Below the pieces are notes generated by a model, which was not told the DNA's origin, searched no databases, and worked only from the letters and a program-made list of their open reading frames with translations. Shown in pieces: positions 36,559-46,473 of a stretch of DNA of 64,000 nucleotides (positions are counted from its first letter, which is position 1; each line of letters opens with the position of its first letter). The DNA is from Buchananella hordeovulneris (GTDB lineage Bacteria > Actinomycetota > Actinomycetes > Actinomycetales > Actinomycetaceae): assembly GCF_001907235.1 (NCBI RefSeq), contig NZ_MQVS01000003.1, positions 1-64,000 on the forward strand, given 5' to 3'. The translations under genes were made by a program, and so were the position numbers.

Positions 36559-37365
36559 ATGGCAAGTACCGCGGAGCGTGTCTCCGAACTGAAAGCCACC
36601 GCCTTGCGCGCGCTGGCCATTGAACCGGTGGCGGAGGAGCCCCCGCCCACGTGGTGGCTCCCCACGGCCCGGCAAGCCGTGGCCTTCGGACTGGTGGCGT
36701 TGCTGCTGGGCGGCGGCTTGTTGGTCTACCTGTGGTGGCGCCCCGCCCCGGCCGCCTATTACGCACCGCGCCCGGCGGCCACCACCCAAAGCGCGCCGCA
36801 GGAGGCGCCCCGGGCTGGGCACTCTGCGGCGCCCGACCCGGCCACGGGCAGTGGTCCTCCGGCGCAGGCAGCGCCAGGCGCGGGGAGGCCCGACCCCGCG
36901 GTGGCGCCCGCGGGCGGGGAGATAGTAGTGCACGTGGCAGGGGCAGTGCGGCGCCCGGGCCTGGTGCGCCTGCCTGCGGGAGCCCGGGTGGCTGACGCCC
37001 TGACCGCCGCCGATAGCGCCCTCCCCGAGGCCGATCTCGACTCCTTGAATCTCGCCCGGCCCCTCACCGACGGGGAGAAGATCTATGTTCCCCTGCCGGG
37101 GCAGACCCCGCCCCCCGCCGTTGACACCGGCGCGCACGACGACGGCAGCCCGGCGGTCGACGGCACCACCCCGCGCGTCGACATCAACACCGCTGACGCC
37201 GCCACCCTGCAGCACCTGCCCGGCATCGGCCCGGCGCTGGCCGCCCGCATCGTCGACTTCCGGGCCGCCCACGGCCCATTTAGTGCCGTCGACGGGCTCC
37301 TGGACGTGCCCGGCATCGGCCCAGCAAAGCTGGCGGCGTTAGCTGAAGTGGCCTACGTGCCGTGA
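36559..37365 (+). CDS. comEA: ComEA-like DNA-binding protein (SLBB plus helix-hairpin-helix)
   Basis: ComEA binds incoming DNA at the cell surface during transformation. The 268-residue protein has one membrane anchor (about 38-58), a low-complexity Pro/Ala spacer, an SLBB domain (IVVHVAGAVRRPGLVRLPAG, about 118-170) and a C-terminal double HhH region (VDINTADAATLQHLPGIGP and LDVPGIGPAKLAAL). The comEC start overlaps its stop (GTGA). The domain order is typical of actinobacterial ComEA; competence of this strain is not shown. Confidence 0.9.
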   Translation: MASTAERVSELKATALRALAIEPVAEEPPPTWWLPTARQAVAFGLVALLLGGGLLVYLWWRPAPAAYYAPRPAATTQSAPQEAPRAGHSAAPDPATGSGPPAQAAPGAGRPDPAVAPAGGEIVVHVAGAVRRPGLVRLPAGARVADALTAADSALPEADLDSLNLARPLTDGEKIYVPLPGQTPPPAVDTGAHDDGSPAVDGTTPRVDINTADAATLQHLPGIGPALAARIVDFRAAHGPFSAVDGLLDVPGIGPAKLAALAEVAYVP

Positions 37366-39854
37366 AGATTCGCGACCTGCGCCTCACCGCCCCGGCAGGT
37401 GCCGCCTGGCTCGGCAGCGGCCTCGGCCTGCAGGCCTCCCCGCTACAGTCCCTGGCGGCGGCGGCCCTCGCCAGCGCCGCCGCCCTGGCGTGCCTGCGCC
37501 ACCTGCGGCGCCCACCCCGGGCGCGGCACGTCGCCCCGGGGCCGCGCCTGGCTGCCCTGGCGCTGCTGACCTGCCTGGCGGCGGCCCTCGCCTGCGCCAG
37601 TGCCGCGCGTGCCACCCAGGCGCGCACCAGCCACCCGCTGACGCAGGCCGCTGCCCGCGGCCAGACCGTCGGCCTGGTGGGGCGAATCTGCTCCCACCCC
37701 ACCGCCCTGCCCACCCGCTTCGCCACCGAACGGTGGCAGGTACGACTCTGCGTGGACCAACTAAACCAACGCCCCGCCACGGGCCTGGTGCGGGTGGTCG
37801 GCCCCGCCGCCTGGCGGGCCAGCCAACGCGGCCAACAGGTGCGGGTGGTCGGCAAGCTGCGCCCCACCGCCAACCAGAGCCGCTACGAGGCCGAGCTTTC
37901 CACCCGCTCCGGACCGCAGCTGTTGACTCCCGCCACCGGGCCCGCCGCCTGGCGGGCCCGCGTCACCGCGCAGGTCCGGCAACGCGCAACCACAAACCCC
38001 GACACCCTGATCGCCGCCATGGGCTGGGGGCAACGCACAGACGTGCCCGCCGAGCTAACCGCCGCTCTGCGCGCCACCTCCCTCACCCACCTGTCCGCCG
38101 TCTCCGGCACCCACTTGGCCATCGTGGTCGGCGCCGTGCTGGCGGTCGGCAACTTCCTGCCGCGTGGCGCCCGCCTGACCCTCACCGTCGCCGCCATCCT
38201 CGCCTTCACCTGGTTCGTCGGTCCCAGCGCTTCCATCCTGCGTGCCGCCACCATGACGCTGCTGGCGGTGGCCGCGCTCGCGGCCGCCCGCAGCGCCACG
38301 GCTAGCGCCAGCCTGGCGGCCACGGCCTTGGCCATGTTGATCGCGGATCCCCGTAACGCGCTCGACTACTCCTTCGCGCTGTCGGTCCTGGCCACGGGGG
38401 GCATCGTGTTGCTCTCCCCGCCGTTGACCCGCGGCCCGGCCCGCTGGCTACCGCGACCGCTGGCCCAGGCGCTCGCCGTCCCGGTGGCCGCCCAGCTGGC
38501 GACCCTGCCGGTAGCGGTGCTGCTGCAACCGGCGTTGCCGACCTGGGCCGTGCCTGCCAACCTGCTGGCTGCCCCCGCCGTGCCGGGAGTGAGCATCGGG
38601 GCACTGCTCGCCTGCGTCGGTGGCCCGGTGGGGCAGGTGGGGTGGTGGATCAGCCGCCAGTGCGCCCGCTGGGTCGCGTGGCAGGCTACCTGGTGGGGGA
38701 GTCTGCCCGGCGCGGCAGTCCCGTGGCCGTCGGGGCGGGCGGGGGTGGCGGCCGCCGTCGGACTCCTGCTGCTGCTTGTCTGCCTGGGCGGCGGACGGCG
38801 GCTTCGCCAAGGCCGGGCAAGCCGGGCCGCCCGGGCAAGCCGGGCCGTCCCGCTAACTATCAGGCAACAGCGGCGCGTTGCTGCGCGCGTCGGGCTTCCG
38901 TGGCGCCGCGGGCCTGCCGATACTTGCGCGGTGCGTAAACTCCGCCGTCTTGGGGCACGGCTCTTGATGCTGCTGTTGGTGGTGGCCCTCGGCCTGGTGG
39001 GCCTGTGGTGGCTGGCTTTGCCGCCCCTGACCGTGGCCAGCGACTGGGAGGTGGTGCAGTGCGACGTGGGGCAGGGCTCGGCCCTGGCCGTCCGGTCAGG
39101 TCCCTCCTCCGCCGTGCTGGTAGACACCGGCCCGGCGGGCGCCGACGTGGTCGGTTGCCTGCGTTCCGCCGGGATCACGCACCTGCACCTGCTCGTTATC
39201 TCCCACGTGCACGCTGACCACATTGGGGAGCTGGCGAGCGTCTTGGCCGCCTTCCCCGTCGAGCAGGCGCTTGTTGGGCCCAGCCGGGAACCGCAAAAGA
39301 CTGTCTCCCGCGTCGAGTCGCAGCTGCGAGCGGCCACCGGGCAGGTGTTGTTGGCGCAGAGCGGGCAGACAGGGCAAGCGGGGGAGGTCAGCTGGCGGGT
39401 GCTCGGCCCGGCAGCTGCCACCACGGCACAGTTGGCCAACGATCCGGACTCGCTCAACGATCTGTCGGCCGTGGTGCATCTGGAGCGGGCGGGCCTGGAT
39501 GTGTTGGTGCCGGGAGACGTGGAGTACGTCGGCCAGCTGGACCTGCTGAATGCCCTGTGGGCCGGGCCCGGCCCGGCGGACGGGCACTGGGATGTGGCAG
39601 TCGTACCGCACCACGGCAGTCCGCGGCAGGACGATAGGCTCCCGGCGGAATTGGCCGCCACCACCTGCCTGATCTCGGTGGGCAAACACAACGACTACGG
39701 GCATCCGGCCCGCCGCACCCTGCGCATGTACCAAAAGGCTTGTCCGGTGCTGCGCACTGACGAGTGCGGACAGATCTCCCTGGCGGGCCAGCGTGATGCC
39801 GCCGGGCTGGTGGCCGGGGTGCGGGCTGATTCCCGCTGTGGAGCCCAACCTTAG
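37362..39854 (+). CDS. comEC: ComEC/Rec2 family DNA-uptake channel protein
   Basis: The 830-residue protein has an N-terminal DUF4131-like region, a multi-helix Competence domain (about 215-470, with LSAVSGTHLAIVVG and DYSFALSVLATGGIVLLSPP), and a C-terminal metallo-beta-lactamase domain (about 560-820) with VGQGSALAV, SHVHADHIGEL and VVPHHGSPRQDD. It would pass single-stranded DNA across the membrane. The GTG overlaps the comEA stop, so expression is coupled. Together with comEA this is the usual remnant competence pair of actinobacteria. Confidence 0.92.
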   Translation: MKIRDLRLTAPAGAAWLGSGLGLQASPLQSLAAAALASAAALACLRHLRRPPRARHVAPGPRLAALALLTCLAAALACASAARATQARTSHPLTQAAARGQTVGLVGRICSHPTALPTRFATERWQVRLCVDQLNQRPATGLVRVVGPAAWRASQRGQQVRVVGKLRPTANQSRYEAELSTRSGPQLLTPATGPAAWRARVTAQVRQRATTNPDTLIAAMGWGQRTDVPAELTAALRATSLTHLSAVSGTHLAIVVGAVLAVGNFLPRGARLTLTVAAILAFTWFVGPSASILRAATMTLLAVAALAAARSATASASLAATALAMLIADPRNALDYSFALSVLATGGIVLLSPPLTRGPARWLPRPLAQALAVPVAAQLATLPVAVLLQPALPTWAVPANLLAAPAVPGVSIGALLACVGGPVGQVGWWISRQCARWVAWQATWWGSLPGAAVPWPSGRAGVAAAVGLLLLLVCLGGGRRLRQGRASRAARASRAVPLTIRQQRRVAARVGLPWRRGPADTCAVRKLRRLGARLLMLLLVVALGLVGLWWLALPPLTVASDWEVVQCDVGQGSALAVRSGPSSAVLVDTGPAGADVVGCLRSAGITHLHLLVISHVHADHIGELASVLAAFPVEQALVGPSREPQKTVSRVESQLRAATGQVLLAQSGQTGQAGEVSWRVLGPAAATTAQLANDPDSLNDLSAVVHLERAGLDVLVPGDVEYVGQLDLLNALWAGPGPADGHWDVAVVPHHGSPRQDDRLPAELAATTCLISVGKHNDYGHPARRTLRMYQKACPVLRTDECGQISLAGQRDAAGLVAGVRADSRCGAQP

Positions 39855-39916
39855 GTACCGACACCAGCCGGGGTGCCGAGTGGGAAAGTGTCAGCGGCCC
39901 GTGGCAGGCTGTAGCC

Positions 39917-40912
39917 ATGCCACCTGCCAAGAAAACTGCTGCCCTCACCTGGGATACCGCGCGCCTGGCCCCCGTCGTGCTGATCCGCAGCGGGGAACCC
40001 GTGCTCGGTGACCGGGCCCAGGCGGAATTGCTGCGCCAGGCGCGGCAGGCCGACCCGCAGCTGGAGGTCACCAACCTGGATGCCGCCACCTACGAGCCCG
40101 GACACCTGCAGGTGGTGACCTCCCCGTCACTGTTTGGGGAAGCACGCCTAGTGCTCGTGCGGGAACTGGAGCTACTCAACGACGCCCTCCTGACCGATCT
40201 GTTGGCCTACATGGCGGCCCCCGCGGACGACGTGTGGGTGGTGTTGCGTCATAACGGTGGCCTGCGCGGCAAGAAGCTGCTGGACGCCGCCCAGAAGCAG
40301 GCGGTGGTGGTCGCGTGCGACGCGGTAAAGAACGCCAAAGACAAGGCCGCGTTTGTGCGGGCCGACGTGGCGGCCGCCAAACGCAAGATGGAGCCGGAGG
40401 CCGTGGGCGCCTTGGTGGATGCCCTGGGTTCTGACCTGCGGGAGTTGGCGGCTGCCACCAGCCAACTGTTGGCCGACACTTCGCCGACCCAACCGGTGCG
40501 CCTGGCCGACGTACAGCGCTACTACGCCGGGCGCATCGAGGCCACCGGGTTTTCCGTGGCCGACGCGGCGGTGGCCGGGCGGCGGGCGCAAGCCCTAAAG
40601 CTGTTGCGGCACGCGCTGGCCACGGGCACCGATCCGGTGCCGTTGGTGGCGGCCCTCGCGATGAAGGTGCGGGCGTTGGCCAAAGTCTCGGCCGGACCGG
40701 GACGCAGCGCCAAGGAACTGGGGATGGCCCCCTGGCAGATCGACAAGGCCCGCCGGGAGTTGAACGCGTGGACGCAGGCTGGGTTGGCGGCCGCTATCCG
40801 GGCGTGCGCGGCCGCCGACGCCGAAGTCAAGGGCGCGGGCCGCGACCCAGTCTTCGCGGTCGAGCGGGCGGTGCTGCGAATCTGCGACGCCTACGGGCGC
40901 CACCGGTCCTGA
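39917..40912 (+). CDS. holA: DNA polymerase III delta subunit
   Basis: HolA (331 residues) is the clamp-loader delta subunit that opens the sliding clamp. The sequence has the pattern of the family: VLIRSGEPVLGDRAQAEL at the start, LFGEARLVLVRELELL, the lid/AAA-like middle and the C-terminal collar helices. It lacks the P-loop, as is normal for delta. It follows comEC and precedes the convergent rpsT, an order common in actinobacteria. Confidence 0.93.
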   Translation: MPPAKKTAALTWDTARLAPVVLIRSGEPVLGDRAQAELLRQARQADPQLEVTNLDAATYEPGHLQVVTSPSLFGEARLVLVRELELLNDALLTDLLAYMAAPADDVWVVLRHNGGLRGKKLLDAAQKQAVVVACDAVKNAKDKAAFVRADVAAAKRKMEPEAVGALVDALGSDLRELAAATSQLLADTSPTQPVRLADVQRYYAGRIEATGFSVADAAVAGRRAQALKLLRHALATGTDPVPLVAALAMKVRALAKVSAGPGRSAKELGMAPWQIDKARRELNAWTQAGLAAAIRACAAADAEVKGAGRDPVFAVERAVLRICDAYGRHRS

Positions 40913-40948
40913 CTGGTAGCTCGGGCGGCGCAAACGCGGACAGAAAGA

Positions 40949-40982
40949 GTGAGGCCCGCAGCCACAGGGCTGCGGGCCTCAC
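40949..40982. terminator. Terminator between holA and rpsT
   Basis: Perfect 15-base arms (40949-40963 and 40968-40982) enclose a 4-base loop between convergent genes. The minus-strand side is followed by CTCTTTCTG, favouring use by rpsT. Confidence 0.85.
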
Positions 40983-40992
40983 GCAAAGCAAC

Positions 40993-41253
40993 TCAGAGCG
41001 CTGCCACCTGCCGGGCGAGCTTCGACTTGCGGTTCGCCGCCTGGTTGCGGTGAATGACGCCCTTCGAAACCGCCTTGTCCAGCTTCCGCGCCGCCACGCG
41101 CAGGGCGGCCTCGGCCGCCTCCTTGTCGCCAGCCGCAAGCGCCTGGCGCACCTTGCGCACGAAGGTCTTCAGCTCAGACTTGACGGCCTGGTTGCGCAAA
41201 CGCGACTTCTCGTTGGTCTTGATGCGCTTGATCTTCGACTTGATGTTTGCCAC
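40993..41253 (-). CDS. rpsT: 30S ribosomal protein S20
   Basis: The 86-residue basic protein begins [20 protein letters not shown] and continues with helical Lys/Ala-rich sequence, the standard S20. It starts with GTG at 41253. S20 binds 16S rRNA early in assembly. The gene is monocistronic, with a clear terminator. Confidence 0.97.
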   Translation of the reverse strand: MANIKSKIKRIKTNEKSRLRNQAVKSELKTFVRKVRQALAAGDKEAAEAALRVAARKLDKAVSKGVIHRNQAANRKSKLARQVAAL

Positions 41254-41442
41254 TTCGGACTCTCTTGTTGCTCGTACTTCGGTCGGTGAGGGCAGTGCCT
41301 GATGTGGACTGCGGACGTGGGGATGCCCGGTGGTTTCATCAAGGCCGGACCCTAGCCCGACCAGGCCAGAAGTCCAAGGCGAAACACTACCAAATGGCGC
41401 AGTGGCGCCCCAGGCGTGGCGGTGTGTTTCGGCCCACGTGTC

Positions 41443-42129
41443 TTACTTGGCTGCCTGCTTGAGGAGCTCATCGCTAAAGGCGTGTAGTTCTTCCAAGCTA
41501 CGCAGGGAACTGTAGCTCTCCAGGTAGTGGCCGGAGTTGGCCGGAAACTCGAAGATGCAGGCGGCGGCACCGGAGGTGTAGGAATAGCAGAAGAACCGGT
41601 CGTTGTATTCCTGGAAGGGGTCGCCCGAGTCGCGGGCAAGTTCCCGCTTGAACTGGGCGTTTTCTTCGGTGTAGCTCGCCAGGGTGATGACGGAGTAGTC
41701 GGTGGCGTGCGCGTAGTAGCCCAGTCGGCCGCTGTGCGCGTACTTGTATTCCCCCACCTGCGGGGGCAGCTTGATGTCCTGCGGGGTGAGAGGGGCCAGC
41801 GAGGTGGAATCCTCCTCGTCGGTGGACAGGGTCGGGGAGAAGTCGGTGGGATCTGGCTCCAGCTCCGTCTCCGGGGCCTGCGGTTCCGCCGGGACCGCGT
41901 CCCGGGTGTCCGCTGCCGCGGGTGCCTCAGACGCTTGAGTCGGGCTGGGCAGGGGGGCAGGGGCCGCCGAACTCGTCGGCGGTGGGGCAAAGGTCAGGTA
42001 TAGCAACGAGCCGAGAGCTGCGGCTATCACCCCGATGAGCATCGTCAACGTGAAAACGGTGTTACCTGACATGCCCGGTGGGGGCGGGCCGTAGGGGCGG
42101 GGCAGACCAGCGGGAGGCGAGACGTGCAT
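41443..42129 (-). CDS. Single-pass membrane protein with extracytoplasmic domain, unknown
   Basis: I do not recognise the 228-residue product. A proline-rich cytoplasmic start (PRPYGPPPPGMSG) is followed by one membrane helix (about 22-45), an acidic Pro/Thr/Ser linker (about 50-105) and a C-terminal domain (about 110-225) with EYKYAHSGRLGYYAHATDYS and two cysteines (FFCYSYTSGAAACIF) that may pair. The ATG at 42129 is the first start consistent with this layout. It lies 8 bases downstream of the PemK-like gene and is probably cotranscribed. Confidence 0.65.
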   Translation of the reverse strand: MHVSPPAGLPRPYGPPPPGMSGNTVFTLTMLIGVIAAALGSLLYLTFAPPPTSSAAPAPLPSPTQASEAPAAADTRDAVPAEPQAPETELEPDPTDFSPTLSTDEEDSTSLAPLTPQDIKLPPQVGEYKYAHSGRLGYYAHATDYSVITLASYTEENAQFKRELARDSGDPFQEYNDRFFCYSYTSGAAACIFEFPANSGHYLESYSSLRSLEELHAFSDELLKQAAK

Positions 42130-42137
42130 GACCGAAC

Positions 42138-42794
42138 CTATTCGTGGTGGGCCTGGATGGCGGCGACGACGCGAGCGAAACGGGACTTGGCCAGCGTGGC
42201 CCCCTCCCGGCGAATGGCCTGCGGTTTGACGGCCAACAGCCGGTCGATCCGCACCTCCGACTCGCGCCCCCGCGGATCCCACGCGCCTGTGCCCACGTCA
42301 ACGTAGACGCGGCCCGCCCGGTGGCCGCCCCCGCGACCGTGATCTTTGGACGTCATCTGGGCCACGGCCAACCGCTTGCCAGCCCAGCCGAGCACGAGGA
42401 CGGGCCGGTCTTTGCCTTGGGAGGCGTCGTCCTCGTACGGGATCCAGGTCCACACCACCTCGCCGGGATCGGCGGCACCGTCGTGGTGGGGGGTGTAGGA
42501 AAAGTCCGGCAACTCGGTCAGCACTATTACGTCGGCCTGGCTCTCCGGCCCGGGCTTACCGCGCGGCGGGGTGGGATAGGTGCGCGAGCCGCGGTCTTGC
42601 GCCGGGGCGGGACGGGAGGTGGGCTTGGCGGCGGTGGGCCGCGGCGCGGACTTGGTGGGGCGAGCGCTGCGGCCGGTTTTGCTGCGAGCAGGGGACCGGC
42701 CCGCGGAACCGCGGGATTGTGACTTGGTCTGGTTGCGCAAAACCTCTAGCGCGGCATCACGCAAAATCCGTACCGCTCGCTGCCAAAAACTCAT
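42138..42794 (-). CDS. PemK/MazF-like domain protein with long disordered N-terminus
   Basis: The C-terminal half (about residues 105-215 of 218) looks like a PemK/MazF ribonuclease domain: PGEVVWTWIPYEDDASQGKDRPVLVLG, then RLAVAQMTSKDH and VRIDRLLAVKPQAIRRE. The N-terminal 100 residues are Arg/Pro/Ser-rich and disordered. No antitoxin gene is adjacent. Chromosomal proteins of this kind near lepA are common in actinobacteria and may be housekeeping rather than toxin modules (inference). The ATG at 42794 gives MSFWQRAVRIL; the frame extends 9 codons upstream. Confidence 0.75.
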   Translation of the reverse strand: MSFWQRAVRILRDAALEVLRNQTKSQSRGSAGRSPARSKTGRSARPTKSAPRPTAAKPTSRPAPAQDRGSRTYPTPPRGKPGPESQADVIVLTELPDFSYTPHHDGAADPGEVVWTWIPYEDDASQGKDRPVLVLGWAGKRLAVAQMTSKDHGRGGGHRAGRVYVDVGTGAWDPRGRESEVRIDRLLAVKPQAIRREGATLAKSRFARVVAAIQAHHE

Positions 42795-42836
42795 GCGGTC
42801 TAGGCTAGCGTGCCACAGCAAACTTACGGGCCAGAC

Positions 42837-43421
42837 TCAGCGCAATAAAAGGTTTACGCCGGTCACGAGCGCGGCGAATAGCGCGAACGGGATGGTGGCG
42901 ACGGTCGCGGCCACTGCCGTGGCCCCCACACGCCAATCCTGTTGCAGGAGCGGGGCGTCGAATTGGTCGCCAGCCAGTTGCTTGGCGGCCCGCTGCGCGG
43001 CCTCCACCCGCGGCAGGTGGCGGGCGTCGCGGCGGGCGTATTCACTGGCAGCGGCGGCCAGGCGTTGGCCGGCGGCGTTAGCCAGGTAGACAGCGCCGCC
43101 GGAGGCGGCCTCGTCGCTGGGGTGCTGCGCGGGGTCGGGGACGACAATAACCTGCCGGGCGGCGTAGTGCTTCTTGGCTCGGGCGTACTTGAACAGTTGC
43201 CAGCCCAGCACGGTGGGGGCAATCAGCAAGCACACCGCTAACCCCAGGGGCACCCAACTGGTCCAGCTGGCGGCGTCCTGGGCGGCCAGCACCCCCAGGA
43301 ACAGCAGCAGTCCGATCGCGGCAAAGCTCAGCAGGGCCAGGAACCGGCCGGGGTAGCGCAGCGGCGCGGGAACCTGTGAGACGGCCTGCTGAGAGGCGAA
43401 CGAGCCAATTGATGACTGCAT
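42837..43421 (-). CDS. Unknown membrane protein upstream of the PemK-like gene
   Basis: The 194-residue product has two hydrophobic helices near 25-45 and 52-72, a soluble central part (VIVVPDPAQHPSDEAASGG, then an Ala/Arg-rich helical stretch) and a third helix at the C-terminus (about 170-190). I recognise no family. The ATG at 43421 has AGGCTGG upstream. It is divergent from lepA and heads a possible three-gene leftward unit with the PemK-like and membrane proteins. Confidence 0.6.
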   Translation of the reverse strand: MQSSIGSFASQQAVSQVPAPLRYPGRFLALLSFAAIGLLLFLGVLAAQDAASWTSWVPLGLAVCLLIAPTVLGWQLFKYARAKKHYAARQVIVVPDPAQHPSDEAASGGAVYLANAAGQRLAAAASEYARRDARHLPRVEAAQRAAKQLAGDQFDAPLLQQDWRVGATAVAATVATIPFALFAALVTGVNLLLR

Positions 43422-43569
43422 GGCACCAGCCTGGCCTACAACCCTGGTTTGTTGCTGAGATTTGGCAGTGGCGCGGGTAACGCTTGCGGGGCGACGGTGC
43501 AAATGGCGCCCGGTTCATGGGACGATGGGCGCAGTTTTGTCCCGCTTCGTATGCAAAGAAGGTAGTTGC

Positions 43570-45426
43570 GTGCCCATCGCGACCCCGGCCCAGGCCGCCA
43601 CGATTCGACCCGCTGCCACCCCCAGCGACAAGCTGCGCAATTTCTGCATCATTGCGCACATTGACCACGGCAAATCCACGCTGGCTGATCGCATGCTGCA
43701 GGCCACGGGGGTGGTGGAAGAGCGGCAGATGCGGGCCCAATACCTCGATCGCATGGATATCGAGCGGGAGCGCGGCATCACGATCAAATCGCAGGCGGTG
43801 CGCATGCCGTGGGTGGTGGACGGGCAGCCCTTTGCGTTGAACATGATCGACACCCCCGGCCACGTCGACTTCTCTTACGAGGTGTCGCGGTCTTTGGCGG
43901 CTTGCGAGGGCGCGTTGTTGTTGGTGGACGCCGCGCAGGGCATTGAGGCTCAGACGCTGGCAAATCTCTACATGGCGCTGGAAAACGACCTAACTATCAT
44001 CCCGGTGCTCAACAAGATCGACCTGCCTGCCGCCCAGCCGGAGAAGTACGCCGAGGAGCTGGCGGGGCTAATCGGGGTAGAGCCGGAGGATGTGCTGCGG
44101 GTCTCTGGTAAGACCGGGCAGGGGGTCAGCGCACTGCTGGACCGGATCGTGCAGGACATTCCGGCCCCGGTGGGGCAAGTGGATGCCCCGGCCCGCGCCA
44201 TGATCTTCGACTCGGTGTACGACACCTACCGCGGCGTGGTCACCTACGTGCGGGTGGTGGACGGGCAGCTCAACCCGCGCGAACGCATCTCCATGATGTC
44301 GACCGGGGCGATCCACGAGCTGTTGGAGATCGGGGTCATCTCGCCGGAGCCGCAACCGAGCGCCGGCTTGGGAGTCGGTGAGGTGGGGTACCTGATCACG
44401 GGGGTCAAGGACGTGCGCCAGTCCCGGGTGGGGGACACGGTAACCGTGGCGGCCCGCCCGGCGGCCGAGGCGCTGGGCGGCTACGAGGACCCCAAACCGA
44501 TGGTCTTTTCGGGGCTCTATCCGATTGACGGTTCGGATTTCCCGGTGCTGCGGGAAGCGCTCGACAAGCTGAAGTTGAACGACGCTGCGCTGGTGTACGA
44601 ACCGGAAAGTTCGGCCGCGCTTGGTTTCGGCTTCCGCACCGGTTTTCTCGGGCTGCTGCATCTGGAGATTGTGCGCGAGCGGCTGGAGCGCGAGTTCAAC
44701 CTGGACCTGATTTCCACCGCCCCGAACGTCTCCTACACGGTGACCATGGAGGATGGCTCGGTAGTGGAAGTCACCAACCCGAGCGAGTTTCCGGGCGGGA
44801 AGATCAAAGAGGTCCGCGAACCGATGGTGCGGGCCACGATCCTTACCCCCACCGAGTTCGTGGGGGCGATCATGGAGCTGTGTCAGACGCGCCGCGGCAC
44901 CATGCACGGCATGGACTACCTCAGCGAGGACCGGGTGGAGATGCACTACTCGCTGCCGCTGGCCGAGATAGTCTTCGACTTCTTTGACCAACTGAAGTCC
45001 AAGACCCGGGGCTATGCCTCGCTGGACTACGAGCCGGAGGGAGACGCCGCCGCCGAGCTGGTGAAGGTAGACATTCTGCTGCACGGGGAGCAGGTCGATG
45101 CCTTTAGCGCCATCGTGCATAAGGACAAGGCGTACAGCTACGGGGTGATGATGACGGCCAAGTTGAAGGAGCTGATTCCCCGGCAGCAGTTCGAAGTGCC
45201 GATTCAGGCAGCGGTGGGCTCACGCATTATTGCGCGCGAGACGATCCGGGCGCTGCGCAAGGACATGCTGGCCAAATGCTACGGCGGTGACATCACCCGT
45301 AAGCGCAAGCTGTTGGAAAAGCAGAAGGAAGGTAAGAAGCGGATGAAAGCCATCGGGCGGGTGGATGTACCCCAGGAGGCCTTCATCGCGGCCCTGACCT
45401 CGGACGCCCCGACGGGCAAGAAGTGA
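43570..45426 (+). CDS. lepA: Elongation factor 4 (LepA)
   Basis: LepA (618 residues) is a ribosome-associated GTPase that can back-translocate tRNAs and aids 30S assembly. The G1 motif is AHIDHGKST (29-37), with [21 protein letters not shown] and NKIDLP following, then the EF-G-like domains and the LepA-specific C-terminus. The GTG at 43570 with AAGAAGG upstream gives the family's usual length; the frame is open further upstream. The trmB start overlaps its stop. Confidence 0.95.
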   Translation: MPIATPAQAATIRPAATPSDKLRNFCIIAHIDHGKSTLADRMLQATGVVEERQMRAQYLDRMDIERERGITIKSQAVRMPWVVDGQPFALNMIDTPGHVDFSYEVSRSLAACEGALLLVDAAQGIEAQTLANLYMALENDLTIIPVLNKIDLPAAQPEKYAEELAGLIGVEPEDVLRVSGKTGQGVSALLDRIVQDIPAPVGQVDAPARAMIFDSVYDTYRGVVTYVRVVDGQLNPRERISMMSTGAIHELLEIGVISPEPQPSAGLGVGEVGYLITGVKDVRQSRVGDTVTVAARPAAEALGGYEDPKPMVFSGLYPIDGSDFPVLREALDKLKLNDAALVYEPESSAALGFGFRTGFLGLLHLEIVRERLEREFNLDLISTAPNVSYTVTMEDGSVVEVTNPSEFPGGKIKEVREPMVRATILTPTEFVGAIMELCQTRRGTMHGMDYLSEDRVEMHYSLPLAEIVFDFFDQLKSKTRGYASLDYEPEGDAAAELVKVDILLHGEQVDAFSAIVHKDKAYSYGVMMTAKLKELIPRQQFEVPIQAAVGSRIIARETIRALRKDMLAKCYGGDITRKRKLLEKQKEGKKRMKAIGRVDVPQEAFIAALTSDAPTGKK

Positions 45427-46241
45427 CAGAGCAACCGGCCGCACAACACGGCGCGGACCAAGCAAGCGAGCAGCCAAGTTTGGCTCCGGCGGCGGCCGTG
45501 GCGGCCTTCCCGCACCTGGCGGGCATCGAGATGCCAGACTTGGCCGGGCGCCTGCCGCAGCGCACGACGTCGTTTGCGCGCCGCTCAGGGCGGCTGCCCC
45601 AGCGGCGGCAGCGGCTGTGGGACGCCCACGCCGCTGACCTGGTGGTGCCGGTGCGGCGCGGGCCGGGGGAGACGACCGTGGCGGGTGACTTCCGGCTGGA
45701 CGTCGTGGCCGCTTTTGGGCGCTCGGCGCCCCTAGTGGTGGAGATTGGTTCGGGCGGCGGCGAGGCGCTGGTGGCCCAGGCTATCGCGCATCCGGACCGC
45801 AACTATTTGGCGCTGGAGGTGTGGCGGCCGGGAGTGGCGCAGCTGGTGGCGCGCGCGGTGGCGGCGGGGGTCAGCAACGTGCGGGTGGTGGAGGCCGATG
45901 CGGCCCAGGCGCTGCCCGTCATGCTCCCGCCGCGCAGCATCCACGAGTTGTGGACCTTCTTTCCGGACCCGTGGCGCAAGGCCCGCCACCACAAGCGGCG
46001 CCTGGTGCAGGAAGCCTTCGCCCGGCAGGTGGCGGAGTTGCTCGCCCCCGGGGGCGTGTGGCGCCTGGCCACGGACTGGGCCGACTACGCCGACCACATC
46101 GAGGCGGTGCTGACGGCTTGCGGTGACGTCTTGGCGGGCGGCAGGAGCGAGCGTTTCGCGGGCCGCGTGCGCACGCGTTTTGAGGCCAAGGGGGTGGAGG
46201 CGGGCCGCGCTATCGTCGACTTCACGGCCCACCGCCGTTAG
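45423..46241 (+). CDS. trmB: tRNA (guanine-N7)-methyltransferase
   Basis: TrmB (272 residues) makes m7G46 in tRNA. The SAM-binding motif [12 protein letters not shown] is near 107-118, and the signature [17 protein letters not shown] lies near 178-194, both diagnostic. The first 60 residues are an extra Ala/Pro-rich extension, common in actinobacterial members. GTG overlaps the lepA stop (GTGA), so the two are coupled. Its last 4 bases overlap the convergent small gene. Confidence 0.93.
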   Translation: MTEQPAAQHGADQASEQPSLAPAAAVAAFPHLAGIEMPDLAGRLPQRTTSFARRSGRLPQRRQRLWDAHAADLVVPVRRGPGETTVAGDFRLDVVAAFGRSAPLVVEIGSGGGEALVAQAIAHPDRNYLALEVWRPGVAQLVARAVAAGVSNVRVVEADAAQALPVMLPPRSIHELWTFFPDPWRKARHHKRRLVQEAFARQVAELLAPGGVWRLATDWADYADHIEAVLTACGDVLAGGRSERFAGRVRTRFEAKGVEAGRAIVDFTAHRR

Positions 46242-46414
46242 CTTTCGCGCGAGTTGCGCGGCACCAACGTCCAGGCCAGGCCAGTGCCGATGGAGACGAT
46301 GATGCCGATGATCAGCAGCACCTGCGGGGCGGCCAGCACCCCGTAGCAGGCCCAGACGGCGGCGCAGATGAACGTGAGGATGAGGGCGAATTCTTTGGAA
46401 ACTTTCAGGTTCAT
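46238..46414 (-). CDS. Small membrane protein (58 aa) convergent with trmB
   Basis: This short leftward frame starts MNLKVSKEFALILTF and has two hydrophobic helices (about 8-25 and 30-50), ending LVPRNSRES. Charged ends and the two clear helices make it look like a genuine small membrane protein. Its stop overlaps the trmB stop by a few bases. It has no obvious ribosome-binding site before the ATG, which lowers confidence. Function is unknown. Confidence 0.6.
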   Translation of the reverse strand: MNLKVSKEFALILTFICAAVWACYGVLAAPQVLLIIGIIVSIGTGLAWTLVPRNSRES

Positions 46415-46473
46415 GTGAGGAATCTAACATTGGCTTTTTGGGGTGGGCAACAGGTTGCGAGCAGGAGGACGCG

